In this document: piece after piece, positions 1 through 7,670 of the stretch
Position numbering within the stretch: the first letter of the stretch is position 1
Layout of the letters: every line of letters starts with the position of its first letter
Source: JBBSUX01 sp038234045
Lineage (GTDB): Bacteria > Pseudomonadota > Gammaproteobacteria > Burkholderiales > Burkholderiaceae_C
NCBI GenBank assembly: GCA_038234045.1
Contig: JBBSUX010000014.1
Coordinates: 1 to 23,285, forward strand
DNA: 23,285 nucleotides
Reading direction: 5' to 3'
Position numbers and translations under genes: made by a program
The notes under the pieces: generated by a model
The model's input: the letters and a program-made list of their open reading frames with translations, nothing else
The model's database searches: none
Told to the model about the DNA's origin: nothing

Positions 1-843
1 CAAGCGAACCTTTTCTCCTTTGTCGAATAGCCCCGTCCAGTTGCCGTCTGGCGAAGCACCGTTGACCAGATAGGTGTAATGATGGCCCGTGACGTCAGAT
101 AGATCGGTCGGACTCATCCGCATGCTGTTCCACATCTTGCGTTTGGCGAGCGCCTGCTTGATCCCTACTTTCGCAGCATCCTGTGCGAAGTCAACCGCAG
201 TCGGCTCATTGAAGTTGTAGAAGTCGCTCATCTTCTTCAGGTTCGCCATCACCAACTGGGGATCGTCGTCCGACCAGTCGGACAGCATCACAACGTAGTC
301 GCGTTCGGCTTGGTGCCGCTCGCCCTGGCGGGGTGTGACCACGATAGGCCCGTACAAGCCGGTCTGCTCCTGAAAGCCGGAGTGGCTGTGGTACCAATAT
401 GTGCCGCTCTGGTTCACCGCGAAACGATAGTTGAAGGTCTCGCCTGGTGCGATCCCGTCGAAGCTCAATCCGGGAACTCCGTCCATGGCAAAGGGCAGAA
501 GAATGCCGTGCCAATGAATCGACGTTGACACGGGCATGCGATTGCGAACACGCAGCGTTACGGTGTCACCTTCCCGCCAGCGCAGCACTGGTGCAGGTAC
601 AGAGCCATTCACCGTTGTCGCCTTGGCGGCGCGTCCGGTGATGTTGACGGGTGTTTCGTCAATGGTGAGGTCAAAGGAATCACCAGACAGAACATTCACA
701 TTGCCGACGGCGGGCAGTGGGGCGGCGAATGCACTGGGAAGTCCCAGCCCTGTAAGGATTCCACCGGCAGCAAAACCGGTAACGAAGCGACGGCGCGAAG
801 CCGACGCAAGGGCCAAGGTAGGGCCCAGGCGTGAAAAAGACAT
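1..843 (-). CDS. copA: CopA-family multicopper oxidase, periplasmic copper resistance protein (3' end outside window)
   Basis: The reverse strand is open without a stop from an ATG at 843 to the window edge, giving the first 281 residues. The N-terminus has a twin-arginine export signal (RRRFVTG, residues 17-23) followed by a hydrophobic stretch ending in an Ala-rich cleavage region near residue 41, so the enzyme should be exported folded by Tat. The first cupredoxin domain carries two copper-binding motifs, HWHG at 110-113 and YWYHSHSGFQEQ at 149-160. The segment DYVVMLSDWSDDDP and the later YTYLVNG are typical of the CopA/PcoA branch rather than of CueO. Members of this family oxidise or sequester Cu(I) in the periplasm. 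A GGAG ribosome site lies about eight bases before the ATG. It is the third gene of a minus-strand run after the DUF4396 and CopL-like genes. The C-terminal copper sites (HCHxxxH) are not visible. Confidence 0.93.
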   Translation of the reverse strand, partial: MSFSRLGPTLALASASRRRFVTGFAAGGILTGLGLPSAFAAPLPAVGNVNVLSGDSFDLTIDETPVNITGRAAKATTVNGSVPAPVLRWREGDTVTLRVRNRMPVSTSIHWHGILLPFAMDGVPGLSFDGIAPGETFNYRFAVNQSGTYWYHSHSGFQEQTGLYGPIVVTPRQGERHQAERDYVVMLSDWSDDDPQLVMANLKKMSDFYNFNEPTAVDFAQDAAKVGIKQALAKRKMWNSMRMSPTDLSDVTGHHYTYLVNGASPDGNWTGLFDKGEKVRL

Positions 844-953
844 GGAAATCTCCGAACGTTTTGACGCGTCGGCACATGCGTGCGACGTATGAGCAGGCTG
901 CGAAAAGCAGCAGCAATTCCGGGCCGCGAGGGCTCGGAAGCCCTTGATGGGCG

Positions 954-1358
954 TCAGGCGATCGGAGGTTTGATCCGGCGTTGCGCAGCCGGGGAGCGAT
1001 AGGAGTTACTGCGAAATTTAATAATCGTCGCCACCATCACGGCGGCTGGTATGTGTATCGAAAGCCCCGCCAGTGCGACAAAGCCTGATGGGCAGGGGCA
1101 ACTGCCCGAATTGCAGCATCCCGATTTGTCGTGACTGGATCCACTTCCATATCCGTCATGGTGCATCAGTGCGTGAGCGGATCGATGCTGATGAACAGTG
1201 CCAGGAGTGGTTGTTGAGTCTTCACAGTCTTCATGCACCTGCGCCATGGAAGCCGGCAGCGTTCCGAGCGCCCAACTAACGGGCGCAGCGTAGCCCAAGC
1301 CTGAGATCAACACACTCAGTACCAATAGCAGGCTGAACACTTTCCGAAAGTTTTGCAT
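954..1358 (-). CDS. CopL-like / DUF2946-type Cys/His-rich secreted protein
   Basis: This 134-residue protein begins with a signal peptide (positively charged start, then LLLVLSVLISGLGYAA, cleavage near residues 24-30). The mature part is rich in potential metal ligands: His 42, 56, 58, 62, 66, 67 and 76 and Cys 45, 81, 82, 87 and 89, including a CCxxxxCPC cluster. A second hydrophobic stretch follows (about 92-113), and the tail ends in a basic KPPIA, which resembles the end of CopL-family proteins. CopL proteins are small metal-binding proteins found beside copA and implicated in copper-responsive expression. The gene lies 110 bases upstream of copA and 58 bases downstream of the DUF4396 gene on the same strand. 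The assignment rests on composition and context; the family itself is poorly conserved. No strong ribosome site is visible before the ATG. Confidence 0.75.
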   Translation of the reverse strand: MQNFRKVFSLLLVLSVLISGLGYAAPVSWALGTLPASMAQVHEDCEDSTTTPGTVHQHRSAHALMHHDGYGSGSSHDKSGCCNSGSCPCPSGFVALAGLSIHIPAAVMVATIIKFRSNSYRSPAAQRRIKPPIA

Positions 1359-1416
1359 TGCGCGTGGATTTTGACGCTTACCACCGTGGCAACGTCAACT
1401 ATCTTTTAGACTGGAC

Positions 1417-2148
1417 TCACATCTTTTCCTTGATGCCGCTCCGTATTAACCACCAGTTGACAGGATAGGCAGTCACGAAACCCGCAATCATCGCCAGTTG
1501 CATGGCAAACCAAAATTCTACGGTATTGACTTCCGCGTGGCCGCCGAACGCATGCTGAAACCAATAGAACTGCGCAAACGCCATAAAGCCGTACATGCCC
1601 ACTTGCCACGACATCAGCGATAGCGTGTCTGCTTTGAGAGCGGCAACAATGCCTTTGCCCATTGAAAGGCCACGCATGGGAACGATAGCGAAGTACTGGA
1701 AAACAATGCCAAGCCCAAACGCGAGGATGAAATCCAGTACCCAGACGGCAAATATCTTTTCCTGAAAAACGGAGTGCCAACCCACCCAGATAGCCGCTGT
1801 TGGTACAAGAAAAGCGATCCATTCCGCGATGACGTCACCGATCATGCAGCCGGCGCCGCAATGGAGGGCCCCCTTTGCGACCAGGGCGGGGAAAGGCTGG
1901 ACCTCGGACGGCATTGCGCGCTTTTCTGCCTTGGCGCGTTCCATCGCCTGCTTGCTCGAAGCGCGCCCATAGTGAAAGTAACCCCAAACGGTTAGCACCG
2001 TACCAAACAGCGCGGTGACCGGCCACACCACATTCATCACCGCCATCTTTTGCGGATGGCGCGTCACGTCGATCAACACGAGCACAGCGCACAGCGCTCC
2101 AAGTACCAGGGCTGCGATGCTCAAATTGTGGAGCCAAGAGGGAAACAT
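1417..2148 (-). CDS. DUF4396 domain-containing multi-pass membrane protein
   Basis: This is a 243-residue inner-membrane protein with about six hydrophobic segments (roughly residues 10-27, 38-57, 110-125, 133-155, 180-198 and 214-235). Between the second and third segments is GALHCGAGCMIGD (residues 93-105), which I recognise as the signature of the DUF4396 family; His96, Cys97 and Cys101 could bind a metal. The function of the family is not established. It is the first gene of a minus-strand run followed by the CopL-like gene and copA, so a role in copper handling or export is inferred from context only. A GGAAAG ribosome site precedes the ATG at a normal distance. The protein ends in a basic cytoplasmic-looking tail (GIKEKM). 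Confidence 0.85.
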   Translation of the reverse strand: MFPSWLHNLSIAALVLGALCAVLVLIDVTRHPQKMAVMNVVWPVTALFGTVLTVWGYFHYGRASSKQAMERAKAEKRAMPSEVQPFPALVAKGALHCGAGCMIGDVIAEWIAFLVPTAAIWVGWHSVFQEKIFAVWVLDFILAFGLGIVFQYFAIVPMRGLSMGKGIVAALKADTLSLMSWQVGMYGFMAFAQFYWFQHAFGGHAEVNTVEFWFAMQLAMIAGFVTAYPVNWWLIRSGIKEKM

Positions 2149-2414
2149 CGTCTTTCCGTCTAAGAATTATTGAGGGTAGCGTTTTGACAGGAAGCGGTCT
2201 TGAAATGCCGCAGGATTTACTCCACTTCCAATCCGCTTCCGGATCCGGATCCGTAAACGCCGACTCTAAAGACGCAAATGTTCGAGCCGCGTCGGACAAG
2301 TTCTTGCCTGCAGCCCCGAAATGGTCTCGGGCCAGCGTATCGCGAGGGCCGATGTGGCGCGCCACGCCATCAATGTCTGCGGCGCAGGGTGTGACCGCCG
2401 TGAAAGTGCGGCGC
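2149..2414. other. Non-coding interval upstream of the copper operon
   Basis: This stretch of about 266 bases lies between the DUF4396 start and the terminator downstream of tRNA-Ser. Any promoter of the copper operon should be here. No open frame in it looks like a real protein. The one clear structure is the palindrome at 2240-2253, listed separately. I found no convincing CueR-type or CopR-type operator and no confident -35/-10 pair; a weak AATAAT lies just upstream of the DUF4396 ribosome site on the minus strand. Confidence 0.5.
2240..2253. promoter_or_regulatory. Perfect 14-base palindrome (two overlapping GGATCC units)
   Basis: CGGATCCGGATCCG reads the same on both strands. It lies about 90 bases upstream of the DUF4396 start, where an operator for the copper operon could sit. 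It is also close to a direct repeat of CTTCC. A regulatory role is only inferred; nothing links it to a known copper regulator's consensus. Confidence 0.3.
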
Positions 2415-2444
2415 AAAAAAAGGCCCCGTCAAAAAGACGGAGCC
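2415..2444 (-). terminator. Rho-independent terminator downstream of tRNA-Ser
   Basis: On the minus strand a nine-pair stem (GGCTCCGTC with GACGGGGCC, one G-T pair) closes a TTTTT loop and is followed by seven T residues. It lies about 70 bases after the tRNA-Ser gene and would end transcripts of the nfeD-qmcA-tRNA unit before the copper operon. Confidence 0.88.
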
Positions 2445-2516
2445 TTGATCTATGCACGACTCGCGGTAGGGAGAGATTGGAGGTCAACCCTGGTCACTCA
2501 ATTACTTTCTATTCGG

Positions 2517-2604
2517 CGGAGCAGGCGGGATTCGAACCCGCGGAGGGCTATTAACCCTCACACGCTTTCCAGGCGTGCGACTTAAACCACTCATCCACCG
2601 CTCC
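2517..2604 (-). tRNA. tRNA-Ser (anticodon GGA)
   Basis: The minus strand folds into an 88-base class II tRNA. The acceptor stem pairs GGAGCGG with CTGCTCC (one G-T pair), the anticodon stem-loop has CTGGAAA with anticodon GGA at 2568-2570, a long variable arm (GAGGGTTAATAGCCCTC) marks it as a serine tRNA, and the T arm contains GGTTCGAATCC. It reads UCC/UCU serine codons. The discriminator is G and the next bases are CCG, so the 3' CCA is not fully encoded and must be completed by the CCA-adding enzyme. It starts only 30 bases after the qmcA stop codon, so co-transcription is possible. Confidence 0.96.
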
Positions 2605-2634
2605 TAAGCCCACGATTGTAGCAGTGCTATCAGG

Positions 2635-3555
2635 CTAATCCCGCGTGGATCGGGACGTGTTGATCATCTGCATGGCCGACGTGATGAGGCTCGACACTTC
2701 GGTCATGGTGCTCGGAACAATGAGAGTCGTCTTGGCGTCGGATGCGACCTGGCTGTACGCCTCGACTGCTTTTTCTGCCACCTTCAGTTGCACGGCTTGA
2801 TCGCCGCCGGGCTGGCGAATGGCGGCGGCAATGCGCTCAATCGCCTGTGCCGTCGCGTCGGCCACCGCCATGATCGAGGCGGCCTCGCCTTGAGCCTTGT
2901 TGATGATCGACTGCTTTTCGCCCTCGGAGCGCGCGATGTAAGCCTCACGCTCGCCGGTTGCAATGTTGATCTGCTCCTGCCGCCGACCTTCGGAGGCGGC
3001 GATCAGGGCGCGCTTCTCGCGTTCGGCAGTGATCTGGGATTGCATGGCGTGCAGGATTTCCTTGGGCGGAGTGAGATCCTTGATTTCGTAGCGCAGCACC
3101 TTCACGCCCCAGTTCAATGCTGCTTCGTCGATCGCAGCCACCACCTGCGCATTGATGATGTCGCGCTCCTCGAAGGTTTTGTCGAGTTCAAGCTTGCCGA
3201 TCACGCTACGCAGCGATGTCTGCGCAAGCTGCGTGATTGCGACGACGTAGTTGGAAGAGCCATAGCTTGCCCGCATGGCGTCCGTTACCTGGAAGTAGAG
3301 GATTCCGTCGACCTGAAGTTGCGTGTTGTCGCGCGTGATGCAGATCTGGCTCGGCACGTCGAGCGGGATTTCTTTCAGGCTGTGCTTGTAGGCAACTTTA
3401 TCGATGAAGGGGATTAAAAAGTTGGGGCCGGGCAGCAATGTGTCGTGGTATTTACCCAGACGTTCGCGTACCCAGGCGTTTTGCTGCGGAACGAACTTAA
3501 GCGACTGGCTGATAAAGATGACTGCGATCACGAGGATCACGAGGGCGATTTCCAT
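2635..3555 (-). CDS. qmcA: SPFH/band-7 membrane protein, QmcA (paraslipin) type
   Basis: This 306-residue protein begins with one membrane-spanning helix (residues 3-20) followed by the motif KFVPQQNAWVRERLGKY that opens the SPFH domain in QmcA/YbbK and paraslipin proteins. The SPFH domain runs to about residue 180 and includes LPGPNFLIPFID and LRSVIGKLELDKTFEERD. A Glu/Ala-rich coiled coil follows (about 175-235, with AEREKRALIAASEGRR and ARSEGEKQ), then a C-terminal region. These proteins form ring-like scaffolds in membrane microdomains and are thought to aid membrane-protein quality control. The upstream nfeD gene (34-base gap) is the usual partner, which supports this assignment. The precise E. 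coli name is by homology from memory. Confidence 0.92.
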   Translation of the reverse strand: MEIALVILVIAVIFISQSLKFVPQQNAWVRERLGKYHDTLLPGPNFLIPFIDKVAYKHSLKEIPLDVPSQICITRDNTQLQVDGILYFQVTDAMRASYGSSNYVVAITQLAQTSLRSVIGKLELDKTFEERDIINAQVVAAIDEAALNWGVKVLRYEIKDLTPPKEILHAMQSQITAEREKRALIAASEGRRQEQINIATGEREAYIARSEGEKQSIINKAQGEAASIMAVADATAQAIERIAAAIRQPGGDQAVQLKVAEKAVEAYSQVASDAKTTLIVPSTMTEVSSLITSAMQMINTSRSTRD

Positions 3556-3589
3556 GGAGGGTCCTGTCCCGTCGGTGCGGGCGTTGCGA

Positions 3590-4027
3590 TTAAAGAGGTT
3601 CGACGACCAGTCGGCTGCCGACGATGTCGACTACACGGTGAGGTCCTGGAAGAAGCGGGCTGCCGGGACGGGCGATGGCCGTCCAGCCAGCACCGCGGTA
3701 GCGAATGGCGGCGGTTCCGTCGGAGTTCCACCCGGCAATCTGCACCGTTTCGCCGATATCGAGCGCGTCCGCCTTTCCGCGTCGTGCCGTAATGCGCGGT
3801 TCACCCAATTTGCGCCATAGAAGCACAGAGCCGGCACCGACGATGGCCGCGGTGACAATCTGCGAAGTACCGCCAACGCCCAAGTGCGCCGCAATAGCGG
3901 CGGCTGCGAATCCGCCGCCAATCAGCAAAAGGTATACGGTGCCGGTGAGCAGTTCGGCGACGATGGCGGCGCCTGTTAACACCCACCAAAAAGTGGAAGG
4001 CGCGAGGTCGAACGTTCCGAAAGTCAC
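3590..4027 (-). CDS. nfeD: NfeD-family membrane protein
   Basis: The protein is about 145 residues: two or three hydrophobic segments (about residues 10-70, with WWVLTGAAIVAELLTG and a Gly/Ala-rich second helix) followed by a small soluble domain (about 80-145) with GKADALDIGETVQIAGW, which fits the OB-fold domain of short NfeD proteins. I chose the GTG at 4027 because AGGGAG stands seven bases before it; an in-frame ATG at 4051 has no ribosome site. A longer extension of the frame upstream overlaps the divergent decarboxylase gene and is not credible. It precedes qmcA on the same strand, the classic NfeD-SPFH pair, with NfeD proposed to interact with the scaffold protein. Confidence 0.88.
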   Translation of the reverse strand: MTFGTFDLAPSTFWWVLTGAAIVAELLTGTVYLLLIGGGFAAAAIAAHLGVGGTSQIVTAAIVGAGSVLLWRKLGEPRITARRGKADALDIGETVQIAGWNSDGTAAIRYRGAGWTAIARPGSPLLPGPHRVVDIVGSRLVVEPL

Positions 4028-4034
4028 AGTTGGT

Positions 4035-4040
4035 CTCCCT
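4035..4040 (-). promoter_or_regulatory. Ribosome binding site that fixes the nfeD GTG start
   Basis: AGGGAG on the minus strand is seven bases before the GTG at 4027. The ATG at 4051 lies upstream of it, so this site favours the GTG. Confidence 0.6.
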
Positions 4041-4153
4041 AAGTCCCCCATTCTGTTGCAAAAAGCAGGTCTGCCTGCCGCGGCGGTCAACGGGTTTTCC
4101 GTAAACTGCGCGGTTTTTCGTCCGTCGCCAACGCCGCGCCTCTGGAGCACCGC

Positions 4154-6508
4154 ATGAAATTTCGTTTTCCCATCGTCATCATCGATGAGGATTTCCGTTC
4201 CGAGAACACTTCCGGACTTGGCATTCGTGCGCTGGCAACCGCCATCGAAGCGGAGGGCTTCGAGGTACTGGGCGCTACCAGCTACGGAGATCTGAGCCAA
4301 TTTGCCCAACAGCAGAGCAGGGCAAGTGCCTTCATCCTCTCGATTGACGATGAGGAGTTCACCAACGGCCCGGATCTCGATCCGGTGGTGCTCAACCTGC
4401 GCAACTTCATCACCGAAGTGCGGCGCAAGAACCTTGAGGTGCCGATCTATGTCTATGGTGAAACCAAGACTTCGCGCCACATGCCCAACGACATCCTGCG
4501 CGAGCTGCATGGGTTCATCCACATGTTTGAGGACACGCCGGAGTTCGTGGCACGCCACATCATTCGGGAGGCCAAAAGTTACCTCGAGGGCGTGCAGCCA
4601 CCGTTCTTCAAGGCCTTACTCGACTACGCCGAAGACGGCTCGTATTCATGGCATTGCCCAGGCCACTCCGGCGGAGTTGCTTTTCTGAAAAGCCCGGTTG
4701 GCCAGATGTTTCACCAGTTTTTTGGCGAGAACATGCTGCGTGCGGACGTCTGCAATGCAGTGGAGGAACTCGGCCAGCTGCTCGACCATACCGGCCCGGT
4801 GGCCGCCAGCGAACGCAACGCGGCGCGCATCTTCAATGCCGACCATTGCTTCTTCGTGACCAATGGCACGTCGACGAGCAACAAAATGGTCTGGCATCAC
4901 ACCGTTGCGCCGGGAGATGTGGTGGTGGTCGATCGCAACTGCCACAAGTCGATCCTGCACTCGATCATCATGACCGGCGCCATCCCGGTTTTCCTGAAGC
5001 CAACCCGCAATCACTTCGGGATCATCGGACCGATCCCGAAGAGCGAATTCACGATCGAATCCATCCGCAACAAGATTCGCGCCAACGCCCTGCTCGAAGG
5101 CGTCGACGCCGATGCTGTCAAGCCGCGGATCATGACGCTGACGCAGTCAACCTACGACGGCGTGGTCTACAACACCGAGACGATCAAGGCCATGCTCGAC
5201 GGCTACGTCGATACCCTGCACTTCGACGAAGCATGGTTGCCCCATGCGGCTTTCCATCCCTTCTACGGACCGTTTCATGCGATGGGCAAGAACCGCGCGC
5301 GGCCTAAGGATGCGCTGGTTTTCGCGACACAATCCACGCACAAGCTGCTGGCGGGGATCAGTCAGGCCAGCCATGTGCTGGTTCAGGATTCCCAGGACCG
5401 ACGTCTCGACCGCCATCTCTTCAATGAGGCGTACCTGATGCACACCAGCACCAGCCCTCAATACGCAATCATTGCCAGCTGCGACGTTGCTGCCGCAATG
5501 ATGGAGCCGCCCGGCGGCACCGCTCTGGTGGAGGAAAGCATCCTGGAAGCGCTAGATTTCCGTCGAGCGATGCGCCAGGTAGAGGAGGAGTTCGGCAAGG
5601 ACGACTGGTGGTTCAAGGTCTGGGGACCCGAGCGCCTGGTCGACGAAGGAATCGGCACCGCCGACGACTGGATCATCAAGGGCGAAGACCGCGACGCCGC
5701 CTGGCATGGCTTTGGCAATCTGGCCGACGGCTTCAATATGCTCGATCCGATCAAGGCCACCATCGTGACGCCTGGTCTCGACATGGAAGGGCAGTTTGCC
5801 GACACCGGCATTCCCGCCTCGGTGGTGACCAAGTTCCTGGCTGAGCATGGCGTCATCGTCGAAAAGACCGGCCTCTACAGCTTCTTCGTCATGTTCACCA
5901 TCGGCATCACCAAAGGCCGCTGGAACACCTTGCTGACTGCACTGCAACAGTTCAAGGACGACTACGAGAAGAACCAGCCCATGTGGAAGATTCTTCCGGA
6001 GTTCTGCCAGCAATATCCGAAATATGAACGCTTGGGTTTGCGTGAGCTGTGTCAGCACATCCACAAGCTGTACGCGCAATACGATGTCGCTCGATTGACC
6101 ACCGAGATGTACCTGAGCGACCATACGCCCGCGATGAAGCCAAGTGATGCCTTCGCCCACATCGCCCACCGCAAGACTCAGCGCGTGGAGATCGACGCCC
6201 TCGAAGGCCGCATCACCACCAGCCTTGTGACGCCTTATCCACCGGGCATTCCCCTGCTGATTCCTGGCGAGGTTTTCAACAAGAAAATCATCGACTACCT
6301 GAAGTTCTCGCGCGACTTCAATACCAAGTGCCCGGGCTTCGAAACCGATATCCACGGGTTGGTGGAAATCGAAGGCGAAGACGGCAAGGTGCGCTACTAC
6401 GCCGACTGCGTGGCCGAAGGCCCGCCCATGACAGAAGCCGAAAAGCCGCAGCCCAACGAGCGACTGGTGCAGGAGGGCGACATGGGGCCGTTCAGTCGTA
6501 TCGTCTGA
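4154..6508 (+). CDS. PLP-dependent Orn/Lys/Arg decarboxylase, large inducible type
   Basis: This 784-residue enzyme is a fold-type I, group III decarboxylase. The N-terminal receiver-like wing domain covers about residues 1-140 (FPIVIIDEDFRSENTSGLG). The PLP domain begins with WHCPGHSGGVAFLKSP and includes TNGTSTSNKMVWHH, the aspartate region HFDEAW, and STHKLLAG, where Lys397 should form the Schiff base with PLP. The C-terminal domain includes PYPPGIPLLIPGE. Such enzymes convert lysine, arginine or ornithine to cadaverine, agmatine or putrescine, consuming a cytoplasmic proton. The substrate cannot be fixed from sequence reading; AdiA, LdcC and SpeF are all relatives. CTGGAG before the ATG supports the start. 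No antiporter gene lies beside it, unlike typical acid-resistance operons. The channel gene starts soon after the stop. Confidence 0.95.
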   Translation: MKFRFPIVIIDEDFRSENTSGLGIRALATAIEAEGFEVLGATSYGDLSQFAQQQSRASAFILSIDDEEFTNGPDLDPVVLNLRNFITEVRRKNLEVPIYVYGETKTSRHMPNDILRELHGFIHMFEDTPEFVARHIIREAKSYLEGVQPPFFKALLDYAEDGSYSWHCPGHSGGVAFLKSPVGQMFHQFFGENMLRADVCNAVEELGQLLDHTGPVAASERNAARIFNADHCFFVTNGTSTSNKMVWHHTVAPGDVVVVDRNCHKSILHSIIMTGAIPVFLKPTRNHFGIIGPIPKSEFTIESIRNKIRANALLEGVDADAVKPRIMTLTQSTYDGVVYNTETIKAMLDGYVDTLHFDEAWLPHAAFHPFYGPFHAMGKNRARPKDALVFATQSTHKLLAGISQASHVLVQDSQDRRLDRHLFNEAYLMHTSTSPQYAIIASCDVAAAMMEPPGGTALVEESILEALDFRRAMRQVEEEFGKDDWWFKVWGPERLVDEGIGTADDWIIKGEDRDAAWHGFGNLADGFNMLDPIKATIVTPGLDMEGQFADTGIPASVVTKFLAEHGVIVEKTGLYSFFVMFTIGITKGRWNTLLTALQQFKDDYEKNQPMWKILPEFCQQYPKYERLGLRELCQHIHKLYAQYDVARLTTEMYLSDHTPAMKPSDAFAHIAHRKTQRVEIDALEGRITTSLVTPYPPGIPLLIPGEVFNKKIIDYLKFSRDFNTKCPGFETDIHGLVEIEGEDGKVRYYADCVAEGPPMTEAEKPQPNERLVQEGDMGPFSRIV

Positions 6509-6550
6509 CCGTCTGACCCTCGCGCTCAACCTATCGCAAGAACCTCATCG

Positions 6551-7531
6551 ATGCGAGCTAAAAGACCGACCTCGCCCAACCCCAAGGGCGCAGTAGATCG
6601 GGGCCATCGACCCGCGTCCTCCATTGCGCGGCGTCGCGGCCGCAGCGCTCCTGAGCACCCCTTCGGTATCCCCGAGCATGGTTGGCGGTGCAGGATGAAC
6701 ATCGTCATCTTTGGCACTGATACCAAAGCCGGCCGCGCCTTCGATCTGACACTGATCTGGCTCATCCTTGCCAGCGTGACGGTGGTGATGCTCGATAGCT
6801 TTGCCTCGCTCAACGCGCGCTGGGGTGGCGTGTTCACGGTGCTGGAGTGGATCTTCACCGTTCTTTTCACAGCCGAATACGTTGCGCGGCTGCTGTGCGT
6901 CGAGCGTCCGGCAGGCTATGCGCGCAGTCCTTTCGGCATCATCGATCTGGTGGCAGTGGTGCCAACCTGGGTGGCATTGTTCGTGCCGGGGCTCGAAGCG
7001 CTCATCGACGTTCGTTTGCTGCGCCTGCTGCGACTTTTCAGAATCCTCAAGCTCGCCGCCTACATCGAGGAATACACCGCCCTTGGCCATGCGCTGCGAG
7101 CGAGCCGGCGGAAAATTTTTGTTTTCATCAGCTTTGTCATGCTGGTGGTGACGGTCATGGGCACCCTCATGTATGTGGTTGAGGGCCCGGAGAACGGATA
7201 CACCAACGTGCCCGTCTCCATCTACTGGGCCATCTCGACGATGACGACCGTGGGTTTTGGCGACATCACGCCCAAGACCGGTATCGGCCGTTTCATCGCA
7301 TCGGTAATGATGCTGCTGGGTTGGGGCACGCTGGCGGTGCCGACCGGCATCGTCAGCGCCGAGTTCACCGCCTTGCGCACGGGCGGCGGCGGCCACGAAG
7401 TACCGGTCGCTTCAAGTCCGGCAGATCGCATCTGTTCGGTGTGCGCGTCCAACGGCCATTTGGCAGATGCCCGGTTTTGCCAGGACTGCGGCGCCGAACT
7501 CCCCTTAGCGCCCACCACGTCTTCGCGCTGA
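6551..7531 (+). CDS. Voltage-gated ion (potassium) channel family protein with C-terminal zinc ribbon
   Basis: With this start the product has 326 residues. It has six membrane segments: S1-S3 between about 64 and 148, an S4 with arginine at every third position (R155, R158, R161, R164), S5 at about 188-210, a pore loop with the potassium filter TVGFGD (233-238), and S6 at about 246-270. The tail carries CxxC-x11-CxxC (C295, C298, C310, C313), a zinc-ribbon pattern. It should conduct K+ across the inner membrane. The start is uncertain: an ATG at 6695 gives a shorter protein, but FGIPEHGWRCR just upstream resembles the conserved start of relatives, so I prefer the upstream ATG although it lacks a clear ribosome site. 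It lies 42 bases after the decarboxylase stop on the same strand, so co-transcription is possible. Confidence 0.85.
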   Translation: MRAKRPTSPNPKGAVDRGHRPASSIARRRGRSAPEHPFGIPEHGWRCRMNIVIFGTDTKAGRAFDLTLIWLILASVTVVMLDSFASLNARWGGVFTVLEWIFTVLFTAEYVARLLCVERPAGYARSPFGIIDLVAVVPTWVALFVPGLEALIDVRLLRLLRLFRILKLAAYIEEYTALGHALRASRRKIFVFISFVMLVVTVMGTLMYVVEGPENGYTNVPVSIYWAISTMTTVGFGDITPKTGIGRFIASVMMLLGWGTLAVPTGIVSAEFTALRTGGGGHEVPVASSPADRICSVCASNGHLADARFCQDCGAELPLAPTTSSR

Positions 7532-7633
7532 AGATCGCCGGACGAGGTCGATGGCATGGGGATTGAAGGGGTTTTCTAAATCCAGTCACTGCCTCGCTCC
7601 GTAATCAAGTCAACCGCACATCTTTGCGGCAGC

Positions 7634-7649
7634 GGCCCGATATCGGGCC
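7634..7649. promoter_or_regulatory. Perfect 16-base palindrome just upstream of the fasciclin gene
   Basis: GGCCCGATATCGGGCC is fully self-complementary and ends about 10 bases before the GGAG ribosome site of the fasciclin gene. It could be an operator for a dimeric regulator or, in RNA, a hairpin near the ribosome site. The rest of 7532-7670 shows no clear promoter. Confidence 0.35.
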
Positions 7650-7670
7650 CATCTTTCACGGAGATTTCAA

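Noticed and set aside
929..944. A six-pair hairpin (AGGGCT with AGCCCT) between the CopL-like gene and copA
   Set aside because: It has no T tract on the minus strand and is short enough to arise by chance, so it is not called as a terminator or attenuator.
2149..2414. A MerR/CueR-type operator for the copper operon
   Set aside because: Direct CTTCC/GGAAG repeats suggested it, but they are not arranged as the inverted repeat with a 19-base promoter spacer that these regulators need.
1835..2416. A 193-codon reverse frame across the copper operon's upstream region
   Set aside because: It overlaps the DUF4396 gene in another frame, shows no protein family features, and looks like a GC-rich shadow.
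5552..6529. A long reverse-strand frame opposite the decarboxylase gene
   Set aside because: The plus-strand decarboxylase is unambiguous, and the antisense product shows no recognisable domain or ribosome site.
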